From an uncultured Oscillospiraceae bacterium (GTDB taxonomy: Bacteria; Bacillota; Clostridia; Oscillospirales; Oscillospiraceae): a stretch of 64,000 nucleotides of DNA. Both the position numbers and the translations under genes were made by a program. Location of the stretch: NCBI GenBank assembly GCA_934573935.1, contig CAKTMO010000008.1, positions 3,690 through 67,689 on the forward strand, written 5' to 3'. Of the stretch, positions 8,497 through 16,987 are shown piece after piece. The notes under the pieces were generated by a model. That model saw nothing but the letters and a program-made list of their open reading frames with translations, searched no databases and was not told the DNA's origin. Within the stretch, counting starts at the first letter, position 1. Each line of letters starts with the position of its first letter.

Positions 8497-9537
8497 TTAT
8501 TCCTTCTCCAGTTTTCCAAATGCGGTGGGGATGGGGTGATTTTCCCGTTCACCGGCGGGGCACCAGACCCAATCCGGCGGGCCTTCGCCCTGTACGGCGA
8601 CGGTATAGACCGTCATTTCCCAGATAATGTGGGTAAAAATATGTTTATCTGTCGTCTTTTTCTCCCATTTGTGGGGCGTGAGGCCCCATTGCGCCAGTTG
8701 GGCCGCCGCCTGCGGCTCTGTCAGGGTGCCGGAGACGTTGGGGAACTCCCACAGGCCCGCCAGCAGGCCCTTTGGGGGGCGTTGGCGCAGGGCCGCGGCG
8801 CCGTTTCGCCGCAGCAGGAAGACGGTCAGGGGTTCCGTTCGTTTGACGGTTTTCTTTTCCCGCACGGGCAGCTGCCGCTGCAGACCCTTCTCGCAGGCGG
8901 CGCAGAAGCCGCAAAGGGGACAGTCGCCGCACAGGGGATCGCCGTTGGGCAGGCAGACTGTCGCACCCAGGTCCATCAGCGCCTGATTGAAGGCTCCCGG
9001 GCGGTCATGGGGGATCACCTCTGTCAGCCATCGGCGGAAGCGCCGGCGGGTCTTGGGGTCCAGTACGTTTTCGGCGCAGCCGGTCAGGCGGGCGGTCAGG
9101 CGCAGGGCGTTGCCGTCCACCGCCGGTATGGGTTGGCCAAAGGCGATGGAGGCGATGGCTCCCGCCGTATAATCGCCGACACCCGGCAGGGCCGTCAGTC
9201 CTTCGTAGGTCTGGGGAAACGCACCGCCGTGCTGCACGATGACCTGCGCGGCTTTTTGCAGATTGCGGGCGCGGCTGTAATAGCCCAGCCCCTGCCACAG
9301 CGACAGCAGATGCTCCTCCGATGCGGCGGCCAGGGCCTCCACCGTGGGCAGCGCCGCCATGAACCGTTCAAAATACGGCAGCACCGCTGTGACGCGGGTC
9401 TGCTGCAGCATGATCTCCGACACCCAGGTGCGATAGGGGGTCACCGTTTCCCGCCAGGGCAGGCGGCGGCGGTGAGCATCGTACCACGCCAGCAGGGGGG
9501 AGGGAAGGGCGATGAGTTGTTGGGGCGTGTCGTGCAT
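8497..9537 (-). CDS. mutY: A/G-specific adenine glycosylase
   Basis: DNA repair glycosylase that removes adenine opposite 8-oxoguanine. 346 aa. HhH-GPD fold with catalytic Glu in VSEIMLQQT, hairpin LPGVGDYTAGAIASIAF followed by the Asp in VDGN, a [4Fe-4S] motif (CLPNGDPLCGDCPLCGFC), and a NUDIX-like C-terminal domain (from about residue 215) that recognises 8-oxoG. Start ATG 9537 has AAAGGAG 5 bp upstream; the frame continues open far upstream but that part is Pro/Arg-rich antisense-type sequence inside the radical SAM gene. Gap of 11 bp from the upstream gene: an operon with it and tdk. Confidence 0.95.
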   Translation of the reverse strand: MHDTPQQLIALPSPLLAWYDAHRRRLPWRETVTPYRTWVSEIMLQQTRVTAVLPYFERFMAALPTVEALAAASEEHLLSLWQGLGYYSRARNLQKAAQVIVQHGGAFPQTYEGLTALPGVGDYTAGAIASIAFGQPIPAVDGNALRLTARLTGCAENVLDPKTRRRFRRWLTEVIPHDRPGAFNQALMDLGATVCLPNGDPLCGDCPLCGFCAACEKGLQRQLPVREKKTVKRTEPLTVFLLRRNGAAALRQRPPKGLLAGLWEFPNVSGTLTEPQAAAQLAQWGLTPHKWEKKTTDKHIFTHIIWEMTVYTVAVQGEGPPDWVWCPAGERENHPIPTAFGKLEKE

Positions 9538-9548
9538 GGGGACTCCTT

Positions 9549-10391
9549 TCATATGCTGAACCGCGACGCGTAGCCGCAGCGGCGGCACAGCTCCTCGGCG
9601 GGCCGGCGGCGGGAGAAGCCCTGCCGGATGGCCTGGGCGCGGGGGGTGTTCAGGATCTCCGGCAGCGTCTGGGTCAGCAGATCGCCCAGGGGCATACGGC
9701 CCTCGCCATCCAGGCAGCAGGGCACCACCGTGCCGTCGCACAGCACGGCGATCTGCTGGCGCAGGGCGTGGCAGAACTGAACGCCGCGCTCTGCCGCGTC
9801 GGGGGCGGGCCAGTCGAATTTCTGGGCGGATTCCAGATAGACGCCAGGGGCAAGGCGGCGGTTGCCCGCCCGATCGGGCGGCAGGTCTTCCACATTTTGT
9901 CCCACGGCGGTGGAGAAAAACGACAGGATCTCGGCGTTTCTGGCCTGGGCGCCGCCCTCGTTCCACAGGCGTAGGGCGCACAGGACGCCTTTTTCCGCGG
10001 CGGCGGTGCAGAATTTCCACACAGCGGTGAGGTAATCTGTCATATCGCCGCCGTCGTTGCCCTCGAAGCTGTGCAGGGAGATGCTGACCTTATGCAAGGC
10101 GGGAGACGATAGCAGCACGGCGGCCTTTTCCGGCAGCAGCGTGCCGTTGGTGGTCAGGCACACCCGAAAGCCCTGCTCCGCCGCGATGGCCAGCAGCTCC
10201 GCCAGCTGCGGGTGCAGCAGCGGCTCGCCCATCACATGGAAATAGAGGTAGCGGGTGTGGTCCCGCAGCTTCCGGGCCATCACACGGAATTCCTCCGGCG
10301 AGAGGAAGCGTTTTTCCCGCGCCGTGCCGGGGCAGAACACACAGGAGAGGTTGCACACGTTGGTGATCTCCACATAGACCCGTTTGAACAT
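9549..10391 (-). CDS. Radical SAM/SPASM domain protein
   Basis: 280 aa. The radical SAM motif CNLSCVFC (Cys13, Cys17, Cys20) is followed by MGEPLLHP and a C-terminal SPASM-like auxiliary-cluster domain (CDGTVVPCCLDGEGRMPLGD ... LCRRCGYASRF). Such enzymes modify peptides or act on small molecules; no small precursor peptide is visible next to it, so the substrate is unknown. The start at 10391 is preceded by AAAAGGAGGGCGGC. First gene of the rSAM-mutY-tdk-pflX leftward series. Confidence 0.85.
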   Translation of the reverse strand: MFKRVYVEITNVCNLSCVFCPGTAREKRFLSPEEFRVMARKLRDHTRYLYFHVMGEPLLHPQLAELLAIAAEQGFRVCLTTNGTLLPEKAAVLLSSPALHKVSISLHSFEGNDGGDMTDYLTAVWKFCTAAAEKGVLCALRLWNEGGAQARNAEILSFFSTAVGQNVEDLPPDRAGNRRLAPGVYLESAQKFDWPAPDAAERGVQFCHALRQQIAVLCDGTVVPCCLDGEGRMPLGDLLTQTLPEILNTPRAQAIRQGFSRRRPAEELCRRCGYASRFSI

Positions 10392-10501
10392 ATGCCGCCC
10401 TCCTTTTTTGTCTCCCTGGTATTGTACCACAAAGCGGCGGCGGTTGCACAGAAAATTTTACAAAAGGAGGACGGCTTACTGCCGCCCTCCCTTTACGGAT
10501 A

Positions 10502-10531
10502 AAAAAGCCGCCCCGTATGGGGCGGCTTTTC
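10502..10531. terminator. Terminator of hpf
   Basis: AAGCCGCCCC-GTAT-GGGGCGGCTT stem with A/T tracts on both sides, usable in both directions; located 12 bp beyond the hpf stop. Confidence 0.85.
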
Positions 10532-10542
10532 CTTATTTATAA

Positions 10543-11079
10543 TTACTCCTGCGTCTCGATAATACCGTAACCGCCGTTGTTGCGGCGGTAGACCACCGAG
10601 ATCACGTCGTCCGCCACGTTGCGGAAGACATAGAAGGAATGATCCAGCAGGTTCATCTGCAAGATCGCCTCGTCAATGGTCATGGGCTTGACGGTGAAGC
10701 GCTTGGTGCGCACCACATGGAACTCGTCCTCTTCCTCCACCTGGAATTCGGGGACTTCCGGCTCCATGACCTCGGGCCGCAGGTTCTTGGCCAGACGGGT
10801 CTTGTTCTTGCGGATGCGGCGCTCGATGAAACTGACGGTCCCGTCGATGGCGCCCCGCATGTCACCGTCGGGATCCTCGGCCTGGGCACGGAACAGGGTG
10901 CCGTTGGCGGCGCGGATGGTCAGCTCCACGGTGCAGCGGTTTTTCTTTTCCACGGCAAAGGTCACAAAAGCGTCCGCTTCCTCCGCGAAGTACCGGTCAA
11001 GCTTACCGATCTTCTTCTCGGCATACTCCTTGATGGAGTCGTTCAGGGCGATCTTCTTGCAGGCGAATGTGAACTTCAT
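10543..11079 (-). CDS. hpf: Ribosome hibernation-promoting factor, long form
   Basis: 178 aa, the long HPF type found in Bacillota. The N-terminal S30AE/YfiA domain (residues 1-100, MKFTFACKKIALNDSIKEYAEKKIGKLDRYF) binds the 30S decoding site; the C-terminal dimerisation domain (about 120-175, RFTVKPMTIDEAILQMNLLDHSFYVFRN) joins two ribosomes into inactive 100S dimers. Own promoter and terminator, so monocistronic. Confidence 0.96.
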   Translation of the reverse strand: MKFTFACKKIALNDSIKEYAEKKIGKLDRYFAEEADAFVTFAVEKKNRCTVELTIRAANGTLFRAQAEDPDGDMRGAIDGTVSFIERRIRKNKTRLAKNLRPEVMEPEVPEFQVEEEDEFHVVRTKRFTVKPMTIDEAILQMNLLDHSFYVFRNVADDVISVVYRRNNGGYGIIETQE

Positions 11080-11147
11080 ATTGTTTGCTCCTTTCTTGGG
11101 ATACGGAACATAGGGTCGGGGAGGGATTTCCCCTTATCCATGTCCGC

Positions 11148-11176
11148 ATTATAGCACATTGTCTGTACTTTGAAAA
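11148..11176 (-). promoter_or_regulatory. Probable hpf promoter
   Basis: On the minus strand TTTTCA (11176-11171), 17 bp, TATAAT (11153-11148), about 70 bp upstream of the hpf start. Confidence 0.6.
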
Positions 11177-11342
11177 GGGTGTCACAATAAATTTAGGGAA
11201 AATTCACAAAAGTGACGCAATTTTTGGGCGTTTCGACGAGGCGTGCCAAAAATCGCGGAATTGCGGCAAAACCTCCTATGGACAAGACAGGGGAGATGGG
11301 TGTACCATAATAACCGGAAGCTTTCCAATATCCCACCCGCTT

Positions 11343-11378
11343 GAGCCGCGCCCCGAAAGGGGACGCGGCTCCTTTTTA
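11343..11378 (+). terminator. Rightward terminator with no gene in front of it
   Basis: GAGCCGCG..CGCGGCTC stem capped by CCCC-GAAA-GGGG and followed by CCTTTTT on the plus strand. The nearest upstream rightward sequence is the 160-bp hpf/jag gap, which has no ORF. It may end a small RNA or be a repeat remnant. Confidence 0.6.
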
Positions 11379-11390
11379 TCTGCGGGCAGC

Positions 11391-11422
11391 AAAAAAAGAG
11401 AGCCTTTCGGCTCTCTTTTTTG
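11391..11422 (-). terminator. Terminator of the rpmH-jag series
   Basis: AAAGAGAGCC-TTTC-GGCTCTCTTT stem with a run of T on the minus strand, directly after the jag stop codon. Confidence 0.85.
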
Positions 11423-11424
11423 TG

Positions 11425-12285
11425 TCAGCTATTCTCGCTGCGGTCGAAGGCTACCACGACGCGGCGGTTGGGCTCGGTACCCACGGAATAGGTGGTGACA
11501 CCCTTCACGTCCTGCAGCGTGGCGTGGATCACATGGCGCTCGTAGGCGTTCATGGCCTCCAGCGTGACGCTGCGGCGGTACTTCTTCACCTTGGCGGCCA
11601 CCTTCATGGCCAGGCTCTCCAGGCTGGCCTCGCGGCGGGCACGGTAGTTTTCGGCGTCCACGTGGATGCGGATGCGCTTTTCGCTGCCGCTGTTGACGGC
11701 GTAGTTGGTCAGCTGCTGGATGGCGTCCAGGGTCTCGCCGCGGCGGCCGATCAGGGCGCCCAGGCGCTGGCCCTCCAGGATGGCCTTATAGCGGCCCTTT
11801 TCCTCCTCGTACACCTTCACGGCGGCGGGGCTGTCCATATGCTCCAGCAGGCCCGTCAGGAACGCGGTGATGCGCTGGGCATTGTCGTCCTGGCACTCCG
11901 GCAGCGTCACAGCGGGGGCGGCGTTCTGCTCCGGACGGGGCGTCTCGGCCTTTTCCTCGCGCTTGGGCTGGGGTTTGGGCTGCGGCTTCGGCTGGGGCTT
12001 GGGCTGCTGGGGTCTCTGTGGCTTGGGCTGGGGTTTCGCTTCCTCTTTCTTTTCGGGCTTTTCCACGACAACGGGCTTGACCGGCGCGGCGACCTCTTCC
12101 ATCGGCGCCTCGTCGGGGCCATAGGTCACGCGGATGCGGGCAGGCTTGGCGCCCATTCCCAGAAAGCCGCTCTTGGCGCGCTCCAGGATCTCCACGGACA
12201 CATCGTCACGATCCATGCCCAGCTGGGCAAGAGCCTTGCCAATGGCCTCTTCCTCGGTCTTGCCTGTTACATCGATATAACTCAT
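11425..12285 (-). CDS. jag: RNA-binding protein Jag/KhpB (EloR)
   Basis: 286 aa. Jag N-terminal domain (residues 1-55, MSYIDVTGKTEEEAIGKAL), a long Lys/Pro/Gln linker (about 75-125) with repeated PKPQ units, a KH-like domain (about 150-215, with IGRRGETLDAIQ) and an R3H domain (C-terminal, including ERHVIHATLQ). It is known as an RNA-binding partner of KhpA that affects cell elongation and sporulation. ATG 12285 has AAGGAG 8 bp upstream. It follows yidC by 12 bp, the standard yidC-jag pairing. Confidence 0.95.
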   Translation of the reverse strand: MSYIDVTGKTEEEAIGKALAQLGMDRDDVSVEILERAKSGFLGMGAKPARIRVTYGPDEAPMEEVAAPVKPVVVEKPEKKEEAKPQPKPQRPQQPKPQPKPQPKPQPKREEKAETPRPEQNAAPAVTLPECQDDNAQRITAFLTGLLEHMDSPAAVKVYEEEKGRYKAILEGQRLGALIGRRGETLDAIQQLTNYAVNSGSEKRIRIHVDAENYRARREASLESLAMKVAAKVKKYRRSVTLEAMNAYERHVIHATLQDVKGVTTYSVGTEPNRRVVVAFDRSENS

Positions 12286-12297
12286 AGACAAAACTCC

Positions 12298-13401
12298 TTA
12301 TTCATCGTAATGCTGCTCGTTATACGCGCGGCCGCGGGCGTAGGGGCGGTTGCCCACACGGCCTGCCTCGGTGGTGGCGGCGCGCTTGTCCTTGTGCTCC
12401 TCCTTGGGCTGGGCCTTCTTCTTGCTGCCCTGCTGGGGTTTTTTGGGAGCGCTGGCCTGTTCCAGCTGACGGTTGTAATTTTCACGGGCGGCCTGCATCT
12501 TGGCGGCGCGCTTTTTCCGCTTCTCCCGCTCCTTCTCGGTCTCCTCTTCCTCCAGCTTCTTATTGAAGAACTTGGTGAGGATGGCCTCCTGAATGGCGGA
12601 GAAGGCGGCGTTGGCGATCCAGTACACGCACAGAGCGGCAGGGAACATGAAGCCCATCCACACCGTCATCAGGGGGAAGAGGTACATCATCATCTTGCTC
12701 TGGCTGTTCATGGTGTTGGAGCTGGCCTTCATGGAGACCATGCTCATCACCAGCTGCAGACCCGCGGCGATGAAGGGCATGATCAGCAGGCCCCAGACAG
12801 GCCAACCGCCGCCGGGGAACTGGCTGAGCACCTGGGAGGGCTGGCTGGCCAGGTCCACGCCCAGGAAGCTGTAGTCCAGGTCGATCAGACCGTCGAACTT
12901 ACCCTGGAAATCGGCCCAGTGGTCATGGATAAAGTCGGTGAGATAGATCTGCTCATAGGCATTGTTGGCGGCGGGCGCTGTGTAGCCCAGAGAGGTGGCC
13001 AGGGTGGTAATCTCCTCGATCACCTCGTTGGACAGGTTCATGAAGAACCGCAGGGGGGTACGAATGATATAGTACAGGGCGATCAGGATGGGGAAGGGCA
13101 GGAAAGACCACAGGCAGCCGGACATGGGGTTGACGCCCTCACGGGCGTACAGGTCGGCCATCTCCTGCTGCTGCCGCTCTTTGTTATTGGCAAAGCGGGT
13201 CTGGATATCCTTGATCTTGCCCTGCATCCGGTTCATGCGCAGCATGCTCTTCTTGCTCTTCATCTGGAAGGGCAGGATCACCAGCTTCACCACCAGGGTG
13301 AAGAGGATCAGCGCCACGCCGTAGGAACCGGTCAGGCTGTAGAACATTCTCGTCAGCCATGCGAAAGGCACACAGATATAATATCCGATTTGTGCAAACA
13401 T
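12298..13401 (-). CDS. yidC: Membrane protein insertase YidC/SpoIIIJ
   Basis: 367 aa Oxa1/YidC insertase that places proteins in the cytoplasmic membrane with or without SecYEG. Gram-positive layout: early helix GSYGVALILFTLVVKLVILPF (residues about 24-44), a Lys-rich cytosolic hairpin (SKKSMLRMNRMQGKIKDIQTRFANNKERQQQEMADLY), and the conserved hydrophobic helices around residues 95-120, 200-225 and 240-265. No lipobox is evident at the N-terminus. The C-terminal 85 residues are strongly basic and probably bind the ribosome. Confidence 0.95.
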   Translation of the reverse strand: MFAQIGYYICVPFAWLTRMFYSLTGSYGVALILFTLVVKLVILPFQMKSKKSMLRMNRMQGKIKDIQTRFANNKERQQQEMADLYAREGVNPMSGCLWSFLPFPILIALYYIIRTPLRFFMNLSNEVIEEITTLATSLGYTAPAANNAYEQIYLTDFIHDHWADFQGKFDGLIDLDYSFLGVDLASQPSQVLSQFPGGGWPVWGLLIMPFIAAGLQLVMSMVSMKASSNTMNSQSKMMMYLFPLMTVWMGFMFPAALCVYWIANAAFSAIQEAILTKFFNKKLEEEETEKEREKRKKRAAKMQAARENYNRQLEQASAPKKPQQGSKKKAQPKEEHKDKRAATTEAGRVGNRPYARGRAYNEQHYDE

Positions 13402-13472
13402 TGTGTTTCCTCCGTTGGTCGTTACTTTTGTTGCGAACAGGAAAAAAATGGGAAAACCCTCAAACAGCCTGA

Positions 13473-13685
13473 TCAGGGAACGGGATCGTACCAGCCGCCC
13501 TTATGGAAGGGATGGCACTTGAGAAACCGGCGGAACGCCAGCCAGCCGCCCTTTAATGCGCCGTATTTTTCCACCGCCTCCAGTGCGTACTGGGAGCAGG
13601 TGGGGATAAAGCGGCAGCGGGGCGGAAACAGGGGCGAAACAGCCGTCTGATAAAAGCGGATCGCCTTCAAAAACGCCCGCTTCAC
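13473..13685 (-). CDS. yidD: Membrane protein insertion efficiency factor
   Basis: 70 aa. YidD family: [34 protein letters not shown] is the family signature. It helps YidC-dependent insertion. Starts with GTG at 13685, overlapping the rnpA stop in GTGA, hence translational coupling. A 71-bp gap separates it from yidC. Confidence 0.95.
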   Translation of the reverse strand: MKRAFLKAIRFYQTAVSPLFPPRCRFIPTCSQYALEAVEKYGALKGGWLAFRRFLKCHPFHKGGWYDPVP

Positions 13686-14026
13686 GCATGTTCCTCCCGC
13701 AAGCTCAGTTCCTCCAGCGCCCGAAGGTACTGTTTGTCCAGCTTGCTGTAGGGCGTGTGGACCGCCTTGACGCGGCCCACCAGGATCAGGTCATAGCCCT
13801 TTTTCATCTCGTGCAGGTGCAGGCGATAGATCTCACGCAGCTGGCGGCGGACACGGTTGCGCACCACGGCCTTGCCCAGCTTGGTGCTGACCGTTACGCC
13901 CAGGCGGGTCTTGCCCTGCTTGTTCTTCTGGCAATAGACCACCAGTCCGCCCTGCACGCTGGAGCGCCCCTTGCGGTACATGCGCCGGAACACATAATTC
14001 TCTTTTATGGTCACGGCAGCTTTCAT
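13682..14026 (-). CDS. rnpA: Ribonuclease P protein component
   Basis: 114 aa. Protein subunit of RNase P (tRNA 5' maturation). Contains RNR-type motif [16 protein letters not shown] (about residues 49-64) and [15 protein letters not shown]. Start ATG 14026 follows AAGGAGAAGCC. That ribosome site coincides with the end of family A repeat copy 2, which separates rnpA from rpmH. Confidence 0.95.
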   Translation of the reverse strand: MKAAVTIKENYVFRRMYRKGRSSVQGGLVVYCQKNKQGKTRLGVTVSTKLGKAVVRNRVRRQLREIYRLHLHEMKKGYDLILVGRVKAVHTPYSKLDKQYLRALEELSLREEHA

Positions 14027-14138
14027 GGCTTCTCCTTGTGGGGGGCAACGCAAAGCGTTGACGGAGGGGTCGTCCGGTAACAGACAATCCCCCAGTCACC
14101 TTCGGTGACAGCCCCCTTTACACAAGGGGGCCTTTGGT
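14027..14138 (-). repeat. Family A palindromic repeat, copy 2, inside rpmH-rnpA
   Basis: On the minus strand it reads CCAAAGGCCCCCTT..AAGGGGGCTGTCACCGAAGGTGACTGGGGG (in pieces) and ends GCGTTGCCCCCCACAAGGAGAAGCC just before the rnpA ATG. Compared with copy 4, the last hairpin has decayed and its AAGGGAGGCTT end has become AAGGAGAAGCC. Confidence 0.75.
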
Positions 14139-14167
14139 TTGCTTGTCCTGAAAAATACAAACACCAA

Positions 14168-14200
14168 CAGGGACGGCAGTTTTCCCTTCCACCGTCCCTG
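14168..14200 (-). terminator. Probable terminator after rpmH
   Basis: CAGGGACGG...CCGTCCCTG stem followed on the minus strand by TTGGTGTTTGTATTTTT. It would split rpmH from rnpA transcription at least partly. Confidence 0.55.
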
Positions 14201-14240
14201 GCTTATTTAGGCTTGTTTGGGGTGCACTTTCCGCCTCTCC

Positions 14241-14375
14241 TCAGTGGGTCAGGCGGGCACGGCCCTTGGCGCGGCGGCGGGCGAGAACCTTACGGCCATT
14301 GCTGGTCGCCATTCTCTTGCGGAAACCATGCACCTTGGAGCGCTGGCGCTTCTTGGGCTGATAGGTACGGAACAT
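14241..14375 (-). CDS. rpmH: 50S ribosomal protein L34
   Basis: 44 aa, standard length: [18 protein letters not shown] then [24 protein letters not shown] 14375 follows GGAGGTGTCATGCA. Normally next to dnaA in Bacillota; here dnaA is 11.5 kb away. Confidence 0.97.
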   Translation of the reverse strand: MFRTYQPKKRQRSKVHGFRKRMATSNGRKVLARRRAKGRARLTH

Positions 14376-14495
14376 TGCATGACACCTCCATCTTAAAAAT
14401 ATCGCATCCGCACATGCTGCCATGGCGGCGCGTACTCGACAGCGGACGAATGTCCGCCGCAGTCGATTTGATCAGTGCGCAAACGCGCAACTGAT

Positions 14496-14525
14496 ATTAT
14501 ACAGAAAAACAGCAACGTTTGTCAA
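14496..14525 (-). promoter_or_regulatory. rpmH promoter
   Basis: Perfect hexamers on the minus strand: TTGACA (14525-14520), 18 bp, TATAAT (14501-14496). Confidence 0.85.
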
Positions 14526-14623
14526 CAACTAAATATTGTGTGTTTGTCGAAGTCAGGGGACAAGAGGCCCGCAGGTCCCGCGGGGCTTTCCGCAGCTCCT
14601 TGCCGGCCTCTTTCGAAATTTCC

Positions 14624-14652
14624 TTGACACCCACCTGAAAACGTGCTATTCT
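14624..14652 (+). promoter_or_regulatory. glyS T-box promoter
   Basis: TTGACA (14624-14629), 17 bp, TATTCT (14647-14652). Transcription would start near 14659. Confidence 0.8.
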
Positions 14653-14658
14653 ATGCGC

Positions 14659-14826
14659 AGTTACAGGCGATGAAGGGCGTGGCTGCCCAGAGCCGCGGGA
14701 GGAAATGCCCGCCGGACGCCCCGTTACCGGCAGCAAGAGTGTGGATGCATCCAAATTCAGGTGGAACCACGGACTAATTGTTTAGTTCGCCCTGATACCG
14801 TTATCGCGGTATCAGGGCTTTTTTAT
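14659..14826 (+). promoter_or_regulatory. T-box riboswitch controlling glyS
   Basis: Untranslated leader of about 168 nt. The T-box itself is AGGTGGAACCACGG (14759-14772), containing the TGGAACC that pairs with the uncharged tRNA acceptor end; the leader ends with a strong terminator. The short length agrees with the compact glycyl T-boxes that lack stem II (known for B. subtilis glyQS). Uncharged tRNA-Gly should stabilise the antiterminator and turn on glyS. I could not assign the specifier codon with certainty. Confidence 0.85.
14789..14826 (+). terminator. T-box attenuator terminator
   Basis: GCCCTGATACCG-TTAT-CGCGGTATCAGGGC followed by TTTTTTAT, 34 bp before the glyS start. Confidence 0.88.
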
Positions 14827-14860
14827 TTGCCAAAACTATTCACATAAAGGAGATATCGAC

Positions 14861-16282
14861 ATGAAAAACACCGAAAAGACCATGGATAAGATCGTGGCGC
14901 TGTGCAAAAACCGCGGCATCATCTTCGCAGGCTCCGAGATCTACGGCGGCCTGGCCAACACCTGGGACTACGGCCCCCTGGGCGTAGAGCTGAAGAACAA
15001 CATCAAGAAGGCCTGGTGGAAGAAGTTCGTGCAGGAAAACCCCTATAACGTGGGTCAGGACGCCGCCATTCTGATGAATCCCCAGACCTGGGTGGCCAGC
15101 GGCCATCTGGCAGGCTTCTCCGATCCCCTGATGGACTGCAAGGAGTGCAAAGAGCGCTTCCGCGCCGACAAGCTGATCGAGGACTGGTGCCAAACCAACG
15201 GCTTTGAGCTGCCCAAGCCCATCGATGCCTTCTCCCAGCAGGAGATGAAGGACTTTGTGGAGGAGAAGAACATCCCCTGCCCCAGCTGCGGCAAGCACAA
15301 TTTCACCGATATCCGCCAGTTCAATCTGATGTTCAAGACTTTCCAGGGCGTGACCGAGGACGCCAAGAACACCGTGTATCTGCGGCCTGAGACGGCACAG
15401 GGCATTTTCACCAACTTCGTCAACACCCAGCGCACCACCCGCCGCAAGCTGCCCTTTGGCGTGTGCCAAATCGGTAAGTCCTTCCGCAACGAGATCACCC
15501 CGGGCAACTTTATCTTCCGCGTCCGCGAGTTCGAGCAGATGGAGCTGGAGTTCTTCTGCAAGCCCGGCACCGATCTGGAGTGGTTCAACTACTGGCGCAC
15601 CTTCTGCCACAACTGGCTGCTGGGCATCGGCTTGAAGGACGAGAATCTGCGGCTGCGGGATCACGATCCCGAGGAACTGTGCTTCTATTCCAAGGCCACC
15701 ACGGACTTTGAGTTCCTGTTCCCCTTCGGCTGGGGCGAACTGTGGGGCGTGGCGGACCGCACCGACTACGACCTGACCCAGCATCAGACCGTGTCCGGCA
15801 AGGATCTGACCTATTTCGATCCCGAGACCAACGAGCGCTACATCCCCTATGTGGTGGAGCCCTCTCTGGGCGTGGAGCGCAGCGTGCTGGCCGTGCTGGT
15901 GGACGCCTATGACGAGGAAGTGGTGGACGAGGCCAAGAACGACGTCCGCGTGGTGCTGCACCTGCACCCCGCCCTGGCGCCCTACAAGGCCGCCATCCTG
16001 CCCCTGAGCAAGAAGCTCAGCGAGCCTGCCCGCAAGATCTATGAGGAGCTTTCCAAGGAGTGGATGCTGGACTTCGACGAGACCGGCTCCATCGGCAAGC
16101 GCTATCGCCGCGAGGATGAGGTGGGCACCCCCTACTGCATCACCGTGGACTTTGACACCGTGGGCGACGCGGAAAAGGCCGGCGACAACTGCGTCACCGT
16201 CCGCGAACGCGACACCATGGAGCAGGTGCGTATCCCCATCAGCGAGTTGAAAGCCTATCTGGCGGAGAAGCTGGCGTATTAA
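14861..16282 (+). CDS. glyS: Glycyl-tRNA synthetase (single-chain, dimeric type)
   Basis: 473 aa class II synthetase charging tRNA-Gly; the homodimeric archaeal/eukaryal-like type rather than the alpha2beta2 GlyQ/GlyS type. N-terminal [15 protein letters not shown], zinc ligands in CKECKE and CPSCGKHN, motif 2 region [28 protein letters not shown], motif 3 near [13 protein letters not shown], and an anticodon-binding C-terminal domain (from about 370). ATG 14861 has AAAGGAG 9 bp upstream. Regulated by the T-box. Confidence 0.96.
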   Translation: MKNTEKTMDKIVALCKNRGIIFAGSEIYGGLANTWDYGPLGVELKNNIKKAWWKKFVQENPYNVGQDAAILMNPQTWVASGHLAGFSDPLMDCKECKERFRADKLIEDWCQTNGFELPKPIDAFSQQEMKDFVEEKNIPCPSCGKHNFTDIRQFNLMFKTFQGVTEDAKNTVYLRPETAQGIFTNFVNTQRTTRRKLPFGVCQIGKSFRNEITPGNFIFRVREFEQMELEFFCKPGTDLEWFNYWRTFCHNWLLGIGLKDENLRLRDHDPEELCFYSKATTDFEFLFPFGWGELWGVADRTDYDLTQHQTVSGKDLTYFDPETNERYIPYVVEPSLGVERSVLAVLVDAYDEEVVDEAKNDVRVVLHLHPALAPYKAAILPLSKKLSEPARKIYEELSKEWMLDFDETGSIGKRYRREDEVGTPYCITVDFDTVGDAEKAGDNCVTVRERDTMEQVRIPISELKAYLAEKLAY

Positions 16283-16302
16283 AATAACAGCATGAAAGCA
16301 TT

Positions 16303-16334
16303 GAAAAAGAGAGCCGCGAGGCTCTCTTTTTTCT
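16303..16334 (+). terminator. Terminator of glyS
   Basis: AAAGAGAGCC-GCGA-GGCTCTCTTTTTT, 20 bp after the stop codon. Confidence 0.85.
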
Positions 16335-16339
16335 TATAA

Positions 16340-16885
16340 GAAGTGTTTCGCGCTCCGGCGCGACCTACTTTTGGCTACAGTGCCAAAAGTAGGCAAAAAC
16401 ACCGGAAGAAACCTCCGGTTTCTTCCCTTCCGGGCGCGCTATGCATTGTACAGAAATGTAACTGCATCCCACACGCTCACATGAGATTTTCGTTTTCGCT
16501 TTGTTAAAAGGATCGTCTCTGCTCCCGCGTCGCTGCCGCTGACTGGTGCGGGGAAGCGTCTTTTGCGTCTACAGTGCGGCGCGATGTGGGCATCGCGCCC
16601 TACAAAGTTCTTTCGACGGTATGCGTAGGGCGGCATGACCACCTGCCGCCGTGAACAGCGCTTTTGGTTCTACCGTTGATAACGTCAGCGGCAGCGGCGC
16701 AAGAGGGACAGACGATGCGTCATACGTAACGAAATCAACTCTGTTCTGCGAACGCGAGAGATAAGGTATCAAATTAAAAACAGGGAATAGCGTGCGCGGA
16801 TTCTTAAACCGCAGGTTTAAGTGGCGTTTTTGGGTACTTTTGCCGCCAAGGGCAAAAGTGCCTCGTGGCCGGAGCCACGAAATAT
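16340..16885 (+). repeat. Family B long palindromic repeat, copy 1 (with nested family C)
   Basis: About 545 bp without a gene. From the left: GCGCTCCGGCGCG, a TACTTTTGG/CCAAAAGTA hairpin, a GGAAGAAACC/GGTTTCTTCC hairpin; then TTAAAAGGATCGTCTC; then the arms GTCGCTGCCGCTGAC and GTCAGCGGCAGCGGCGC (16684-16700); then TTAAACCGCAGGTTTAA and a TTTTGCCG/GGCAAAAG hairpin at the right end. The central loop holds a family C element (16575-16651). Fills most of the glyS to 16988 gap. Confidence 0.8.
16575..16651 (+). repeat. Family C hairpin pair, copy 1
   Basis: GGCGCGATG-TGGG-CATCGCGCC followed by CTAC, about 20 bp, GTAG and GGCGGCATGACCACCTGCCGCC. Nested within family B copy 1. Confidence 0.65.
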
Positions 16886-16987
16886 CCCATTACCGCAAAG
16901 TAAATAAAGAAAGCCACAAAATTGTAGCATAATGACGATGTGACGTTTCTCTTGTGCTATGCTGTACAAAAGGAGGCCATGATAGAG

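Noticed and set aside
9538..10020. N-terminal extension of mutY by about 160 residues
   Set aside because: The extra part is Arg/Pro-rich low-quality sequence lying in another frame of the radical SAM gene; the strong AAAGGAG and the family alignment support ATG 9537.
9549..10391. RiPP cluster around the 280-aa radical SAM gene
   Set aside because: No small Cys-rich precursor ORF or transporter nearby; neighbours are mutY and tdk.
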